NCBI RefSeq assembly: GCF_019049285.1
Contig: NZ_JAGMUL010000008.1
Location: forward strand, 1-64,000
From: Streptomyces sp. AC550_RSS872
Lineage (GTDB): Bacteria; Actinomycetota; Actinomycetes; Streptomycetales; Streptomycetaceae
DNA length: 64,000 nt
Direction: 5' to 3'
Shown: piece by piece, positions 1 to 8,475 of the stretch
Layout: each line of letters begins with the position of its first letter
Position numbering within the stretch: the first letter of the stretch is position 1
Made by a program: the position numbers and the translations under genes
Notes under the pieces: generated by a model
The model's input: only the letters and a program-made list of their open reading frames with translations
Told to the model about the DNA's origin: nothing
Database searches by the model: none

Positions 1-1
1 C

Positions 2-316
2 TCCCCCTCCACGCAGCCGACGACCGCCGCCCCCTTACCCACGGAGGCCGCCGGCGCCCAGGAGGAGTCCGCCGCGGCCCGAGACCCCGCCCCGCCGACA
101 CTGCGCCGCGGCGACCGGGGCTCCGAGGTGGTCGAGCTGGAACTGCGCCTGACCCAACTCGGCGTCTACACGAGGGAGGCCGGGGGCAGCTACGACGAGG
201 GCGTCGAGGACGCGGTGAACAGGTACCAGTGGGCGCGGGGAGTGCAGCCGGAGGAGTACGGGGTGTACGACCTGGTGACGCGGGAGAGGCTGGAGTCGGA
301 GACGACCGAACCGTGA
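2..316 (+). CDS. Peptidoglycan-binding domain protein, C-terminal fragment
   Basis: The reading frame is open from the window edge and ends at TGA 314-316, so only the last 104 residues are visible. A Pro/Ala/Glu-rich linker is followed by LRRGDRGSEVVELELRLTQL and a Y-D-E-G-VEDAVNRYQ stretch, which is the usual pattern of a PG_binding_1 three-helix repeat: RxGDxGxxVxxLQxxL, then a second helix that begins an AVxxFQ-like segment. In actinomycetes such domains sit at the C-terminus of secreted or membrane-anchored envelope proteins. The N-terminal part that would give the main function lies outside the window. Confidence 0.75.
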   Translation, partial: SPSTQPTTAAPLPTEAAGAQEESAAARDPAPPTLRRGDRGSEVVELELRLTQLGVYTREAGGSYDEGVEDAVNRYQWARGVQPEEYGVYDLVTRERLESETTEP

Positions 317-346
317 CGCCGCGCTGGGCTGAACCCGCTCGCCCAA

Positions 347-514
347 GAGCTCGGGGCTTTGGGTTCGATGGCGGCTGCGGGTCGCCTGTGGCTGGTCGCG
401 CAGTTCCCCGCGCCCCTGAGGTCGGCCTCGCGGCCGCCAACCCAGGGGCGCGGGGAACTGCGCGAGCAACCCGATACGACCCGCAGCCGCCATCGAACCC
501 GCACCCCCGAGCTC
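347..514. repeat. Family A interspersed repeat, full-length palindromic copy
   Basis: The element folds on itself in three nested arms: GAGCTCGGGG at 347-356 with its complement at 505-514, a perfect 24-nt arm at 361-384 with 477-500, and the core CGCAGTTCCCCGCGCCCCT at 399-417 with its complement at 444-462. It lies between two convergent genes. The stop codon of the minus-strand HAD gene (TGA, 517-515) abuts the outer edge. It could act as a bidirectional terminator or mRNA-end structure. The same core recurs near 4830, 18756, 21343, 24446 and 38555. Confidence 0.85.
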
Positions 515-1177
515 TCAGGCGATGACCAACCGAACCCCGCCATCCCCCGCCGCCTCGACCCGAACCTGCCGCAAGTCCCTCACCAGCACATCCGGCCCAT
601 GCGTCCCGGCCCTCGCCCCGACCCCCACGACCCGCATCCCCGCGGAGCGCCCCGCCTGAATCCCCGCCGCCGAGTCCTCGAACACCACACAGTCCTCCGG
701 CGCGACCCCCAACTCGGCCGCCCCCTTCAGAAAGCCCTCCGGGTCCGGCTTGCTCGCGCCCACCGACTCCGCGGTGACCCGCACATCCGGCAGCTCCAGC
801 CCGGCGGCAGCCATCCGCGCCGTGGACAGCGGAACATCGGCCGACGTCACCAGCGCATGCGCCAGCCCCCGCTCCCGCAGCGAGGCCAGGAACTCCGGCG
901 CCCCCGGAATCGGCACCACGCCCGCCACGTCCGCCGTCTCCTCGGCGAGCATGCGGGCGTTGTCCGCGTGGTTCTGCTCCATCGGCCGGTCGGGCAGCAG
1001 CAGGGCCATCGAGGCGTACCCCTGCCGTCCGTGTACGACCTTCATCACCTCGTCGCCGTCCAGCCCGTGCCGTTCGGACCAGCGTCGCCAGATCCGTTCC
1101 ACGGCGGCGTCCGAGTTGACGAGGGTGCCGTCCATGTCGAGCAGCAGGGCACGAGCGGTGAGGACGGTGGCCGGCAT
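515..1177 (-). CDS. HAD-IA family sugar-phosphatase-like hydrolase
   Basis: A 220-residue HAD superfamily protein. Motif I is DMDGTLVNSD near residues 11-20, with the nucleophile and acid/base Asp pair. Motif II Ser/Thr is in LVTSAD, motif III Lys is in SKPDPEGF and motif IV is VFEDSAAGI. The size and the helical cap after motif I fit the beta-phosphoglucomutase/HxpA-like phosphatases that dephosphorylate small sugar phosphates in the cytoplasm; the true substrate cannot be read. ATG at 1177 is chosen because GGAG lies 6 nt upstream; an upstream in-frame extension to 1318 would run through a hairpin. The stop codon is supplied by the edge of the family A repeat. Confidence 0.85.
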   Translation of the reverse strand: MPATVLTARALLLDMDGTLVNSDAAVERIWRRWSERHGLDGDEVMKVVHGRQGYASMALLLPDRPMEQNHADNARMLAEETADVAGVVPIPGAPEFLASLRERGLAHALVTSADVPLSTARMAAAGLELPDVRVTAESVGASKPDPEGFLKGAAELGVAPEDCVVFEDSAAGIQAGRSAGMRVVGVGARAGTHGPDVLVRDLRQVRVEAAGDGGVRLVIA

Positions 1178-1223
1178 CAGCAGCTCCAGGGCGAGGGGCG
1201 CGGGGGTACAGGGGTGCCCCCGG

Positions 1224-1284
1224 GAGGAACAAGGTGGTCCCGCCCGCCGGTCAGGGAAAACGGGCGGGAGCCACTTTGTTCCTC
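1224..1284 (-). other. Long hairpin in the leader of the HAD gene
   Basis: Arms at 1224-1246 and 1261-1284 pair over about 23 nt (on the minus strand GAGGAACAAAGTGG...CCACCTTGTTCCTC) with a 14-nt loop. It sits between the end of the GDT1 gene and the start of the HAD gene, both on the minus strand. It is either a terminator for the upstream gene, lacking a T-tract, or a leader structure of the HAD mRNA. Confidence 0.7.
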
Positions 1285-1369
1285 CACGGTACAAAACCGA
1301 TCCCGATCGCGCCACCACCTCCAGAAACCGTTCACCGACAGTTCAGCTCGCAGCCGGTCCGCCCCGCCC

Positions 1370-1951
1370 TCACCCGGCGACCGCCTCCCACAGGCTCCAC
1401 ACCCCGAGCCCGAGCATCAGCAACGCCGCCACCTTGGTGATCAGCCGCAACGGCACCCGCCGCATCAGCGCCTTCCCGCCGACGATCCCGAGCCCCGCCA
1501 CGGCCCACAGCGCCAGCACCGCGCCGATGCCGACCGACAGCGGATCGTCGTAGCGGGCCGCGAGGTTCGCCGTCATGATCTGCGTCAGATCCCCGAACTC
1601 GGCGACGAGGATGAGCATGAACCCGGCCCCGGACACCTTCCAGAAGGACTGGTTCTCCGGCTTGCGGATCTCCTCCTCGCCCTCGCCCTTCTTCATGAGG
1701 AGCACCGCCGCGCCCCCCAGGAAGAGCACGCCGGTCACGGCGTGCACGATCTGCTGCGGCAGCAGCGTGAGCACGCTGCCGGCGGCCACGGCGAGGGCGA
1801 CATGCAGCGCGAACGCGGCGGCGACGCCGGCGAAGACGTAGGAGGCGCGATAGCGCGTGCCGAGGACGAGCCCGGCGAGTGCGGTCTTGTCGGGCAGTTC
1901 GGCGAGGAAGACGACGCCGAAGACGACGGCCGTCACGGTGAAGCTGATCAA
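1370..1951 (-). CDS. GDT1/TMEM165 (UPF0016) family Mn2+/Ca2+ transporter
   Basis: A 193-residue integral membrane protein made of two repeated halves, each with the family signature E-x-G/P-D-K/L-T: AELPDKT near residue 18 and AEFGDLT near residue 120. Each half has about three hydrophobic segments, separated by a charged central loop (KKGEGEEEIRK). Bacterial members of this family (MneA, MntX-type) export Mn2+, and the eukaryotic members move Mn2+/Ca2+ and H+. Translation starts at TTG (1951-1949) with GAGGAA just upstream. The yybP-ykoY riboswitch ahead of it makes manganese efflux the most likely role, induced when cytoplasmic Mn2+ rises. Confidence 0.92.
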   Translation of the reverse strand: MISFTVTAVVFGVVFLAELPDKTALAGLVLGTRYRASYVFAGVAAAFALHVALAVAAGSVLTLLPQQIVHAVTGVLFLGGAAVLLMKKGEGEEEIRKPENQSFWKVSGAGFMLILVAEFGDLTQIMTANLAARYDDPLSVGIGAVLALWAVAGLGIVGGKALMRRVPLRLITKVAALLMLGLGVWSLWEAVAG

Positions 1952-2061
1952 GGTTCCTCAATCGGTCGGGGCTGCCCCACCGAGAGCGATGCTGCACTGC
2001 GACTGCGCTGCGACACCTCGGCACGGCAGCACACGTGGGCACCCGCGCCATGCGGCACGGG

Positions 2062-2185
2062 CGTGCACTGCTTGCCGAAGGTCTCGCTGGCCGACCTCGT
2101 GAACGAGGTCCGCCTCCGGGCGCCGGCTCAGACGAGCTGAGCAGTATGTCGACGGTCCGGCGAAGAGCTACTCCCCTTCTGCACG
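2062..2185 (-). ncRNA. yybP-ykoY manganese riboswitch
   Basis: On the minus strand the invariant loop GGGGAGTAGC (2175-2166) and the second conserved segment GCCAGCGAGACCTTCGG are present. They are enclosed by a P1 helix, CGTGCA (2185-2180) with TGCACG (2067-2062). A -10-like TACGAT lies at 2195-2190, so transcription would start at the 5' edge of the aptamer. Downstream, TCGGTGGGGC can pair with GCCCCGACCGA immediately before the GAGGAA ribosome site of the transporter, which suggests translational control. This RNA class binds Mn2+ and commonly precedes Mn exporters. Confidence 0.88.
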
Positions 2186-2242
2186 GCCCATCGTACGGGA
2201 CGCCCTCGGCCGACTCACAGGAAGAAAGTCCCGCACTCAACC

Positions 2243-2271
2243 TTGTCGTGTCATGCACGCGTCATTAGTTT
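2243..2271 (+). promoter_or_regulatory. Candidate sigma-HrdB promoter of the HNH nuclease gene
   Basis: TTGTCG (2243-2248), a 17-nt spacer and TAGTTT (2266-2271) precede the secreted nuclease gene by about 90 nt. It is divergent from the riboswitch promoter at 2195-2190. The call rests on the hexamers only. Confidence 0.45.
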
Positions 2272-2359
2272 CTTACCCGACGCACACCTCCCCGCAACGC
2301 GGCGCGGCGAGCATTCCATCGCTCGCACGCCAACACCCCCACCTCCCAAGGGAGTTCGC

Positions 2360-3004
2360 ATGTCGAAGTTCTACGCGCGTCGACGGGTCAGCATACTCGC
2401 GGCCCTCAGCGGCCTCATAGCCTCCGTCGCCCTTTTCAACGCCCCGACCGCCTCCGCCGCGCTCCCCACCCCCGTCAGCGGCGCCACCGCCCGCGGCTAT
2501 CTGGCCGAGCTCACCGTGGCCACCGAGGACCGCACCGGCTACGACCGCGACCTCTTCCCGCACTGGATCACCCAGTCCGGCGCCTGCAACACCCGCGAGA
2601 CGGTCCTCAAGCGCGACGGCTCGGGCGTCGTGACCGACTCGTCCTGCGCCGCCACCAGCGGCAGCTGGTACTCCCCGTACGACGGCGCCACCTGGACCGC
2701 CGCCTCCGACGTCGACATCGACCACCTGGTCCCGCTGGCCGAGGCCTGGGACTCCGGTGCCGACAGCTGGACCACCTCCCGGCGCCAGTCGTTCGCCAAC
2801 GACCTGACCCGCCCGCAGCTGATCGCGGTCACCGACAACGTCAACCAGGCCAAGGGCGACCAGGACCCGGCCACCTGGATGCCGTCGCGCTCGGACTACC
2901 GCTGCACGTACGTCCGCGCCTGGGTCCAGGTGAAGTACTACTACGACCTCTCGGTCGACTCGGCGGAGAAGTCCGCCCTCACGAACTACCTCGCGAGCTG
3001 CTGA
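2360..3004 (+). CDS. Secreted HNH-family nuclease (DUF1524/GmrSD C-terminal type)
   Basis: A 214-residue protein with a Tat/Sec-like signal peptide: Arg-rich N-terminus MSKFYARRR, a hydrophobic core and cleavage after ASA near residue 33. The mature protein carries the D-I-D-H-LVPLAEAW motif (H122), followed by NDxxxPQLIAVTDNVNQAKGD, the beta-beta-alpha-metal core of secreted streptomycete HNH nucleases. W-M-PSR, Y-R-C and the final Cys suggest disulfides. It probably degrades extracellular nucleic acids. The ATG at 2360 has AAGGGAG upstream. It is divergent from the riboswitch-controlled transporter and is not obviously in an operon. Confidence 0.88.
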   Translation: MSKFYARRRVSILAALSGLIASVALFNAPTASAALPTPVSGATARGYLAELTVATEDRTGYDRDLFPHWITQSGACNTRETVLKRDGSGVVTDSSCAATSGSWYSPYDGATWTAASDVDIDHLVPLAEAWDSGADSWTTSRRQSFANDLTRPQLIAVTDNVNQAKGDQDPATWMPSRSDYRCTYVRAWVQVKYYYDLSVDSAEKSALTNYLASC

Positions 3005-3110
3005 CCGCACCGGCCGGGACCGCCGGAGTTCGGCAAACCGTGACCTGCGGAACCTCCCCGCCCACCTCCGTCGTTCCGTACCGTACGGGGCGACGGAGGA
3101 GGGCGATCAC

Positions 3111-4751
3111 GTGGCCGAACTGCGCCTTGGACCACTGCTGAGGTATGCCGACGGCTCGTCCGCGACCGTGTGGGTCGAGGCGAGCCGTCCGTGCACCGCC
3201 GAGGTGCGAGGCGCGGACGGCGCCCGCGGTACCTCCCGCACCTTCCAGATCGCGGGCCACCACTACGCCCTGATCCCGGTGAGCGGCCTGGCTCCGGGAT
3301 CCTCGGAGGCCTACGAGGTCCTCCTCGACGGCACACGCGTGTGGCCGCTGCCCGACAGCCCGTTCCCGCCCTCCGTCATCCGCACCCCCGCCGAGGGCGA
3401 CACGGTCCGGCTCGCCTTCGGCTCCTGCCGCTGGGCCGCGCCGCCGGCCGACGAGGAGGATCCGGTCGGCCCGGACGCCCTGGACACCCTGGCCGCCCGG
3501 ATCGCGGCCGACCCGGCTGGCGAGCGGCCGGACGTGCTGGTCCTGCTGGGCGACCAGGTGTACGCCGACGAGACCTCCAAGGCGACCAGACGCTGGCTGG
3601 CCGCCCGGCGCGACCTGCGCGAGCCGCCGGGCGACGAGGTCGCGGACTACGAGGAGTACACCCGGCTCTACTACGAGTCCTGGCTCGACCCGGAGGTGCG
3701 CTGGCTGCTCTCCACCGTGCCCAGCTGCATGATCTTCGATGATCATGATGTCGCCGACGACTGGAACACCTCCGCCGCCTGGCTCGCCGACATGCGGGCC
3801 ACGCCGTGGTGGCGGGAGCGGCTGCTGAGCGGGCTGATGTCGTACTGGGTGCACCAGCACCTGGGCAACCTCCCCCCGGGCGAGCTGGCCGCGGACCCGC
3901 TCTACGCCGCCGTACGCGAAACGCCCGACGGCACCGACCTGTTGCGCTCCTTCGCCTGCGCGGCGGACGCCGACCCCGCCTCCGTCCGCTGGAGCTACCG
4001 GCGCGACTTCGGCCGCGTACGGCTGCTGATGGTGGACACGAGGGCGGCCCGGGTCCTGGACGAGGGCGCGCGCTCGATGCTCAACCCGGGCGAGGCCCGC
4101 TGGCTGCGCGAGCAGGCCCTGGACGCCCCCGGCTCCTACGACCACCTCCTCATCGGTACGTCCCTCCCCTGGCTGCTGCCGCACCTGGTGCACGACGCCG
4201 AGGCGTGGAACGCGGCCCTGTGCCGGGGCGAGCGCGGGGAGCGGTGGGCGCGGTTCGGGGAGAACCTGCGGCGGCGGGCTGACCTGGAGCACTGGGCGGC
4301 GTTCCCGTCGTCGTTCGACGCCCTGGCAGCGCTGATCGCCGAGGCCGGGTCGGGCGCGCAGGCTCCGGCGACGGTGTGTGTGCTGTCGGGCGACGTCCAC
4401 CACGCCTACGTGGCCGAACCGACCTGGCCGACCGGCACGGGCCCAGCCGCCCGCGTCTTCCAACTGACCTGCTCCCCCGTCCACAACGCCATCCCCCTGG
4501 CCATCCGGCTCGGCTTCCGCTTCGGCTGGAGCGGGCTCGCCCGGGGGCTGGGGCGCCGGTTTGCCGGGCACGGGGGCTGTCCACGTCCGCCGATCGACTG
4601 GCGCCGCACGGGCGGGCCCTGGTTCGGCAACCAGCTGATGACCCTGACGCTGAGGGGCCGTTCGGCGCGGCTGCGGCTGGAGCAGGCGCGGGGCGCTGCG
4701 CGGGGCGCTGCGCGGCTTCGGGCGGTGGCGGAGGTGGAGCTTTCGTCGTGA
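3111..4751 (+). CDS. PhoD-like metallophosphatase/phosphodiesterase
   Basis: A 546-residue protein beginning at GTG with a strong GGAGGAGGG site. An N-terminal beta domain (about residues 1-100) precedes the metallophosphoesterase core: LAFGSCRW, VLLGDQVYAD (metal Asp and Tyr), IFDDHDVADDWN (the D-D-H-D motif of PhoD) and, near the C-terminus, VLSGDVHHAYVAE with paired His ligands. This is the Fe/Ca-dependent PhoD alkaline phosphatase fold. Unlike classical PhoD it has no Tat signal, so it is likely cytoplasmic and its substrate is unknown. The C-terminus is basic, with repeated RGAARGAAR. A family A/B repeat follows it. Confidence 0.88.
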   Translation: MAELRLGPLLRYADGSSATVWVEASRPCTAEVRGADGARGTSRTFQIAGHHYALIPVSGLAPGSSEAYEVLLDGTRVWPLPDSPFPPSVIRTPAEGDTVRLAFGSCRWAAPPADEEDPVGPDALDTLAARIAADPAGERPDVLVLLGDQVYADETSKATRRWLAARRDLREPPGDEVADYEEYTRLYYESWLDPEVRWLLSTVPSCMIFDDHDVADDWNTSAAWLADMRATPWWRERLLSGLMSYWVHQHLGNLPPGELAADPLYAAVRETPDGTDLLRSFACAADADPASVRWSYRRDFGRVRLLMVDTRAARVLDEGARSMLNPGEARWLREQALDAPGSYDHLLIGTSLPWLLPHLVHDAEAWNAALCRGERGERWARFGENLRRRADLEHWAAFPSSFDALAALIAEAGSGAQAPATVCVLSGDVHHAYVAEPTWPTGTGPAARVFQLTCSPVHNAIPLAIRLGFRFGWSGLARGLGRRFAGHGGCPRPPIDWRRTGGPWFGNQLMTLTLRGRSARLRLEQARGAARGAARLRAVAEVELSS

Positions 4752-4777
4752 GGGTGCGGTGCGGGCCGGTCGCCTGA

Positions 4778-4980
4778 GAGCTCGGGGGTGGCGGTGCGTT
4801 GGCGGGTGCGGGCTGTGTGTGGCTGGTCGCGCAGTTCCCCGCGCCCCTGGGTGGGCGCCCGCGAGGCCGACCTTTTAGGGGCGCGGGGCTGTATCAATGT
4901 GCGGCTCCGCCGCGTGGGCGCGACCAGCCACACACGACCCGCAGCCGCCGAACCCAAATCCCCCCGAACCCACCGAGGAG
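4778..4980. repeat. Composite family A + B interspersed repeat
   Basis: Starts with GAGCTCGGGG at 4778, carries the A core CGCAGTTCCCCGCGCCCCT at 4830-4848, then a B-type arm (AGGGGCGCGGGGCTG from 4877, followed by GCGGCTCCGCCGCG) and ends in CGACCCGCAGCCGCCGAACCC. It fills most of the 370-nt gap between the PhoD-like gene and the FAD/NAD(P) gene. Only about 140 nt remain for the promoter of the latter. Confidence 0.8.
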
Positions 4981-5121
4981 TCTGTGATGCTCGTGATGCA
5001 TCCCACACTCACACACCCCAGGGCTCGGCCAGCCCCACTCCCGACGGCATGATGAGCCGGACCGTCCGCTTCCGTCCGACGGTTCGCTCCGATGCGCCCC
5101 ATACGCCCGGGAGTCACCCTC

Positions 5122-7050
5122 TTGACCGCACCGACCTCCGTACCGACCCCGGAGCCCCCCACGGTCTCCCTCGCCGTGGTCGGCGCCGGCCCCCGGGGCA
5201 CCAGCGCCCTGGAACGTCTCTGCGCCTCGGCTCCCGAACTCCTCCCGCCCGGGACGCGTCTCACGGTTCACGTCGTCGACCCGGCCCCACCCGGGCCCGG
5301 GCGCGTGTGGCGGACGGCGCAGTCGCCCGAGTTGCTGATGAACACGGTGGCGTCGCAGGTCACGCTGTTCACCGACGACAGCGTGGACTGCTCGGGCCCG
5401 ATCCGGCCCGGCCCCAGCCTGTACGACTGGGCGGCGGGCGACCTGGGTCCGGACGAGTATCCGACGCGCGCCCACTACGGCCGGTACCTGGAGTGGGTGT
5501 TCGCGCGGGTCGTGCGCGAGGCGCCCCCCGCGCTCCGCGTGGAGACGTACGCCGCACGCGCGGTACGGCTCGACGACGCACCCGACGGCAGCCAGGTCCT
5601 CACCCTCGACGACGGCCGTGTCCTGCCCGGCCTGGCGGCCGTGGTGCTGGCCCAGGGGCATCTGCCGACGGCCGCCGACGCGACACAGCGCCGCCTCGCG
5701 TCCTACGCCGAACGCCACGGTCTGTGCTACGTGGCCCCCGCGAACCCGGCCGACGTCGACCTGTCCTGCGTGCCCCCCGGCGAACCGGTGCTGTTGCGCG
5801 GCCTCGGCCTCAACTTCTTCGACCACATGGCCCTGTTGACGACGGGCCGCGGCGGACGCTTCGTACCGGACGCCCGGGGGCTGCGCTATCTCCCCTCCGG
5901 CAACGAGCCGCTCCTGTACGCCGGTTCGCGGCGCGGCATCCCGTACCAGGCGCGCGGCGACAACGCGAAGGGGCCCTACGGTCGCCATCTCCCGCTCGTC
6001 CTGACGCCCGAGGTGATCGCCGGTTTCCGCAAGCGGACGGACTCGGGTGAGGCGCCGGACTTCCTGGCGGAGATATGGCCGTTGGTGGCGAAGGAGGTGG
6101 AGGCGGTGTACTACGCGGCGCTGATACCGCTGCCCGCGCGTCCACCGGGGACCCGGCGCCCCGGGTTCATCGAGCGCTTTCTCGCCGTCCCGCACGGCGC
6201 CCCCCAAGAGGCCGACCTGCTCGCGGAGTTCGGTGTAGCGGAGCACGAGCGCTTCTGCTGGGACCGGATCTCCCGGCCGTACGCGGGACGCGACTTCGCT
6301 GATCCCGGGCAGTGGCGCGACTGGCTGCTGGCGTATCTGCGCGAGGACGCCGCGCAGGCCGCCCGGGGCAATGTGCACGGTCCGCTGAAGGCGGCCCTCG
6401 ACGTGCTGCGCGACCTGCGCAACGAACTCCGTCTGATCGTCGACCACGGCGGCCTCACCGGCGCCTCCCGCCGCGACCACCTGGACCGCTGGTACACCCC
6501 GCTCAACGCCTTCCTGTCCATCGGGCCGCCCCGGCGCCGGGTGGAGGAGCTGGTGGCCCTGGTGGAGGCGGGGGTCGTGGAGGTGCTCGGACCTCGGCTG
6601 GAGGTGCGGGAGGAGGACGGGGCGTGGGTGGCGTGCTCGCCGGAGGTGCCGGGTTCGGCGGTGCGGGCGACGACTCTCGTCGAGGCTCGGCTGCCGGAAC
6701 CCGACGTACGCCGGAGCGCCGACGACCTGCTGGCCCGGCTGCTGAAGAGAGGGCAGTGCCGCCCGCACACCGTCGACGGTCATGAAACGGGCGGGGTGGA
6801 CGTGACACAGCGCCCGTACCGTCTGATCGACCGCCAGGGGCGGGCGCACGCAAGGCGGTTCGCGTTCGGTGTGCCTACGGAGGGTGTGCACTGGGTGACG
6901 GCGGCGGGGGCGCGGCCGGGTGTGGATTCGGTCACGCTTTCGGACGCCGACGCGGTGGCGAGAGCGGCGCTACGTGCGGTTGCTTCCGGGGCGGACGGGA
7001 ATGCCGATGCCGAAACCTGGCCAAATGTTGAACTTGCAAGTGTTGATTAG
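5122..7050 (+). CDS. FAD/NAD(P)-binding protein (NAD_binding_9 type)
   Basis: About 642 residues. A Rossmann dinucleotide motif, VAVVGAGPRGTSALERL, stands near the N-terminus. It is followed by the family-typical VDPAPPGPGRVWR, LLMNTVASQVTLF and DYPTRAHYGRYL-like segments, and a second nucleotide-handling region around GEPVLLRGLGLNFFD. Proteins of this group occur in many actinomycetes and resemble FAD-dependent N-hydroxylases, but their reaction is unknown. The start is uncertain: TTG at 5122 has GGGAG 8 nt upstream, whereas the in-frame ATG at 5092 has no visible ribosome site. The gene stands alone between a repeat and DoxX. Confidence 0.82.
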   Translation: MTAPTSVPTPEPPTVSLAVVGAGPRGTSALERLCASAPELLPPGTRLTVHVVDPAPPGPGRVWRTAQSPELLMNTVASQVTLFTDDSVDCSGPIRPGPSLYDWAAGDLGPDEYPTRAHYGRYLEWVFARVVREAPPALRVETYAARAVRLDDAPDGSQVLTLDDGRVLPGLAAVVLAQGHLPTAADATQRRLASYAERHGLCYVAPANPADVDLSCVPPGEPVLLRGLGLNFFDHMALLTTGRGGRFVPDARGLRYLPSGNEPLLYAGSRRGIPYQARGDNAKGPYGRHLPLVLTPEVIAGFRKRTDSGEAPDFLAEIWPLVAKEVEAVYYAALIPLPARPPGTRRPGFIERFLAVPHGAPQEADLLAEFGVAEHERFCWDRISRPYAGRDFADPGQWRDWLLAYLREDAAQAARGNVHGPLKAALDVLRDLRNELRLIVDHGGLTGASRRDHLDRWYTPLNAFLSIGPPRRRVEELVALVEAGVVEVLGPRLEVREEDGAWVACSPEVPGSAVRATTLVEARLPEPDVRRSADDLLARLLKRGQCRPHTVDGHETGGVDVTQRPYRLIDRQGRAHARRFAFGVPTEGVHWVTAAGARPGVDSVTLSDADAVARAALRAVASGADGNADAETWPNVELASVD

Positions 7051-7142
7051 CGCTACCTAACGTGGGGCTTACCGATCAGTACACGTCCCCACACCGTTCC
7101 TCACAGGGACCGGTAAACCTCAGACCGAGGGAGTCCCCCCAA

Positions 7143-7580
7143 ATGACCGGACGCCTCAACAGCGCCCAGCCGTATGCCATCGGCCTGTTCCGCATAGTCG
7201 TCGGCCTGCTCTTCGCCTGCCACGGCGCCAGCAAGCTCTTCGGCACCTTCGGAGGCGAGACCGTCGAGGCCGGCACCTGGCCCGGTTGGTACGCCGCCGT
7301 GATCGAGCTCGTCGGCGGCAGTCTGGTCCTGCTCGGCCTCGGCACCCGCGCCGCGGCGTTCATCTCCTCCGGCGCCATGGCGTACGCGTACTTCAAGGTC
7401 CACCAGCCGCAGGCCCTGTGGCCCATCGAGAACAGCGGCGAAGGTGCCGCCATGTACTGCTGGGCCATGTTCCTGCTGATCTTCACGGGCTCCGGCGCGT
7501 TCGGGCTGGACCGCCTGTTCGCCAAGCGCTCCGAGGCGCAGAGCCGGACGGCGGCCGACAAGACGCCGGTGGCGGCCTGA
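7143..7580 (+). CDS. DoxX family membrane protein
   Basis: A 145-residue four-helix membrane protein. GLFRIVVGLLFACHGASKLFGTFGG and AAVIELVGGSLVLLGLGTRAAA match the DoxX signature (R-I..G..F..HG..KL-FG). A charged tail KRSEAQSRTAADK ends it. DoxX proteins are quinone- or thiosulfate-linked in archaea; in actinobacteria they have been tied to redox and thiol stress. The ATG at 7143 has GGGAG about 9 nt upstream. The first 70 nt after the FAD gene hold its promoter region, and a strong terminator follows. Confidence 0.9.
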   Translation: MTGRLNSAQPYAIGLFRIVVGLLFACHGASKLFGTFGGETVEAGTWPGWYAAVIELVGGSLVLLGLGTRAAAFISSGAMAYAYFKVHQPQALWPIENSGEGAAMYCWAMFLLIFTGSGAFGLDRLFAKRSEAQSRTAADKTPVAA

Positions 7581-7635
7581 CGCCCGGTGCTGCCTGACGG
7601 CGGTGTCGCCCTGACGGGGCTCCGCCCTTGAACGA

Positions 7636-7676
7636 CGGCGCCCGCACCCGCGCGGCTCACGCGGGTGCGGGCGCCG
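7636..7676. terminator. Strong hairpin terminator after the DoxX gene
   Basis: A perfect 17-bp stem, 7636-7652 with 7660-7676 (CGGCGCCCGCACCCGCG), with a 7-nt loop and followed by CTCTTCG. Confidence 0.85.
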
Positions 7677-7854
7677 CTCTTCGCCCGGCCCACGGGCAGC
7701 CGGGTGAAGATGCTGTGCCGAACACACGAGCCCCCGATGAATCTCCTGTCCCACCCCCCGCGTACGCTGTATGGCTGTCATAGGCCGCACCCTGCCGCTC
7801 CCCCGCGACGTCGCGGCACGGCACGGACTGGCCACGGGGGAACGGGGAGTTGCG

Positions 7855-8475
7855 GTGCTCGAGGGTCTCGAGGACATGGGTTCGCTGACGGCGGCCCCGT
7901 GGATCTACGTGGTCGTAGGACTGTCGGTCCTGCTGGACGTGTTCGTCCCCGTCCTGCCCAGCGGTGTCCTGGTGATCACGGCCGCGACGGCGGCGGCCGC
8001 GGGGACGGGTGCCGCGACCGGTCAGGTCCCCGGCGAGGTCCCCGACATCCTGGCCCTGACCCTCTGCGCGGCGACCGCCTCCGTCCTGGGTGACCTGGTC
8101 GCCTACCGCCTCGCCTGGCGCGGCGGCGCCCGCCTGGACCGCGCGATTGCCCGCTCCCGCCGCCTCACATCAGCGCAGGAACGTCTCGGCACGGCCCTCG
8201 CCCGAGGCGGCGGCGCCCTGGTCGTCCTGGCCCGCTTCGCCCCCGCGGGCCGCTCGGTGGTCTCCCTCAGCGCCGGTGCCAGCCGCCGCAGCCCCCGCGA
8301 CTTCCTCCCCTGGTCGGCCCTGGCCGGCCTGACCTGGGCCACCTACAGCGTGGCCCTCGGCTACTTCGGCGCCCAATGGCTGGGCGCGACCTGGCTGGCC
8401 ACGGCCGTCTCGGTCGCGGCACTGTTCGCGGCGGGGGCGGGGGCCACGTACCTGATGCGCCGGACACCGGCGTAG
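7855..8475 (+). CDS. DedA/VTT-domain family membrane protein
   Basis: About 206 residues. Hydrophobic segments around WIYVVVGLSVLLDVFVPVLP, TLCAATASVLGDLVAYRLAW, VVLARFAPAGRSVVSLSAG and two C-terminal helices give the VTT (SNARE-associated/DedA) layout. The family G-x-x-x-G and the FxRF(x)PxxR-like motif are seen as LARFAPAGR. DedA proteins act as lipid scramblases/undecaprenyl-phosphate flippases. GTG at 7855 is preferred because GGGGAG lies 5 nt upstream; an ATG at 7771 would add 28 residues with no ribosome site. Confidence 0.82.
   Translation: MLEGLEDMGSLTAAPWIYVVVGLSVLLDVFVPVLPSGVLVITAATAAAAGTGAATGQVPGEVPDILALTLCAATASVLGDLVAYRLAWRGGARLDRAIARSRRLTSAQERLGTALARGGGALVVLARFAPAGRSVVSLSAGASRRSPRDFLPWSALAGLTWATYSVALGYFGAQWLGATWLATAVSVAALFAAGAGATYLMRRTPA

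Noticed and set aside
1178..1318. N-terminal extension of the HAD phosphatase to GTG 1318
   Set aside because: The extra residues are Pro/Cys/Arg-rich and cross a 23-bp hairpin; a good ribosome site stands before ATG 1177.
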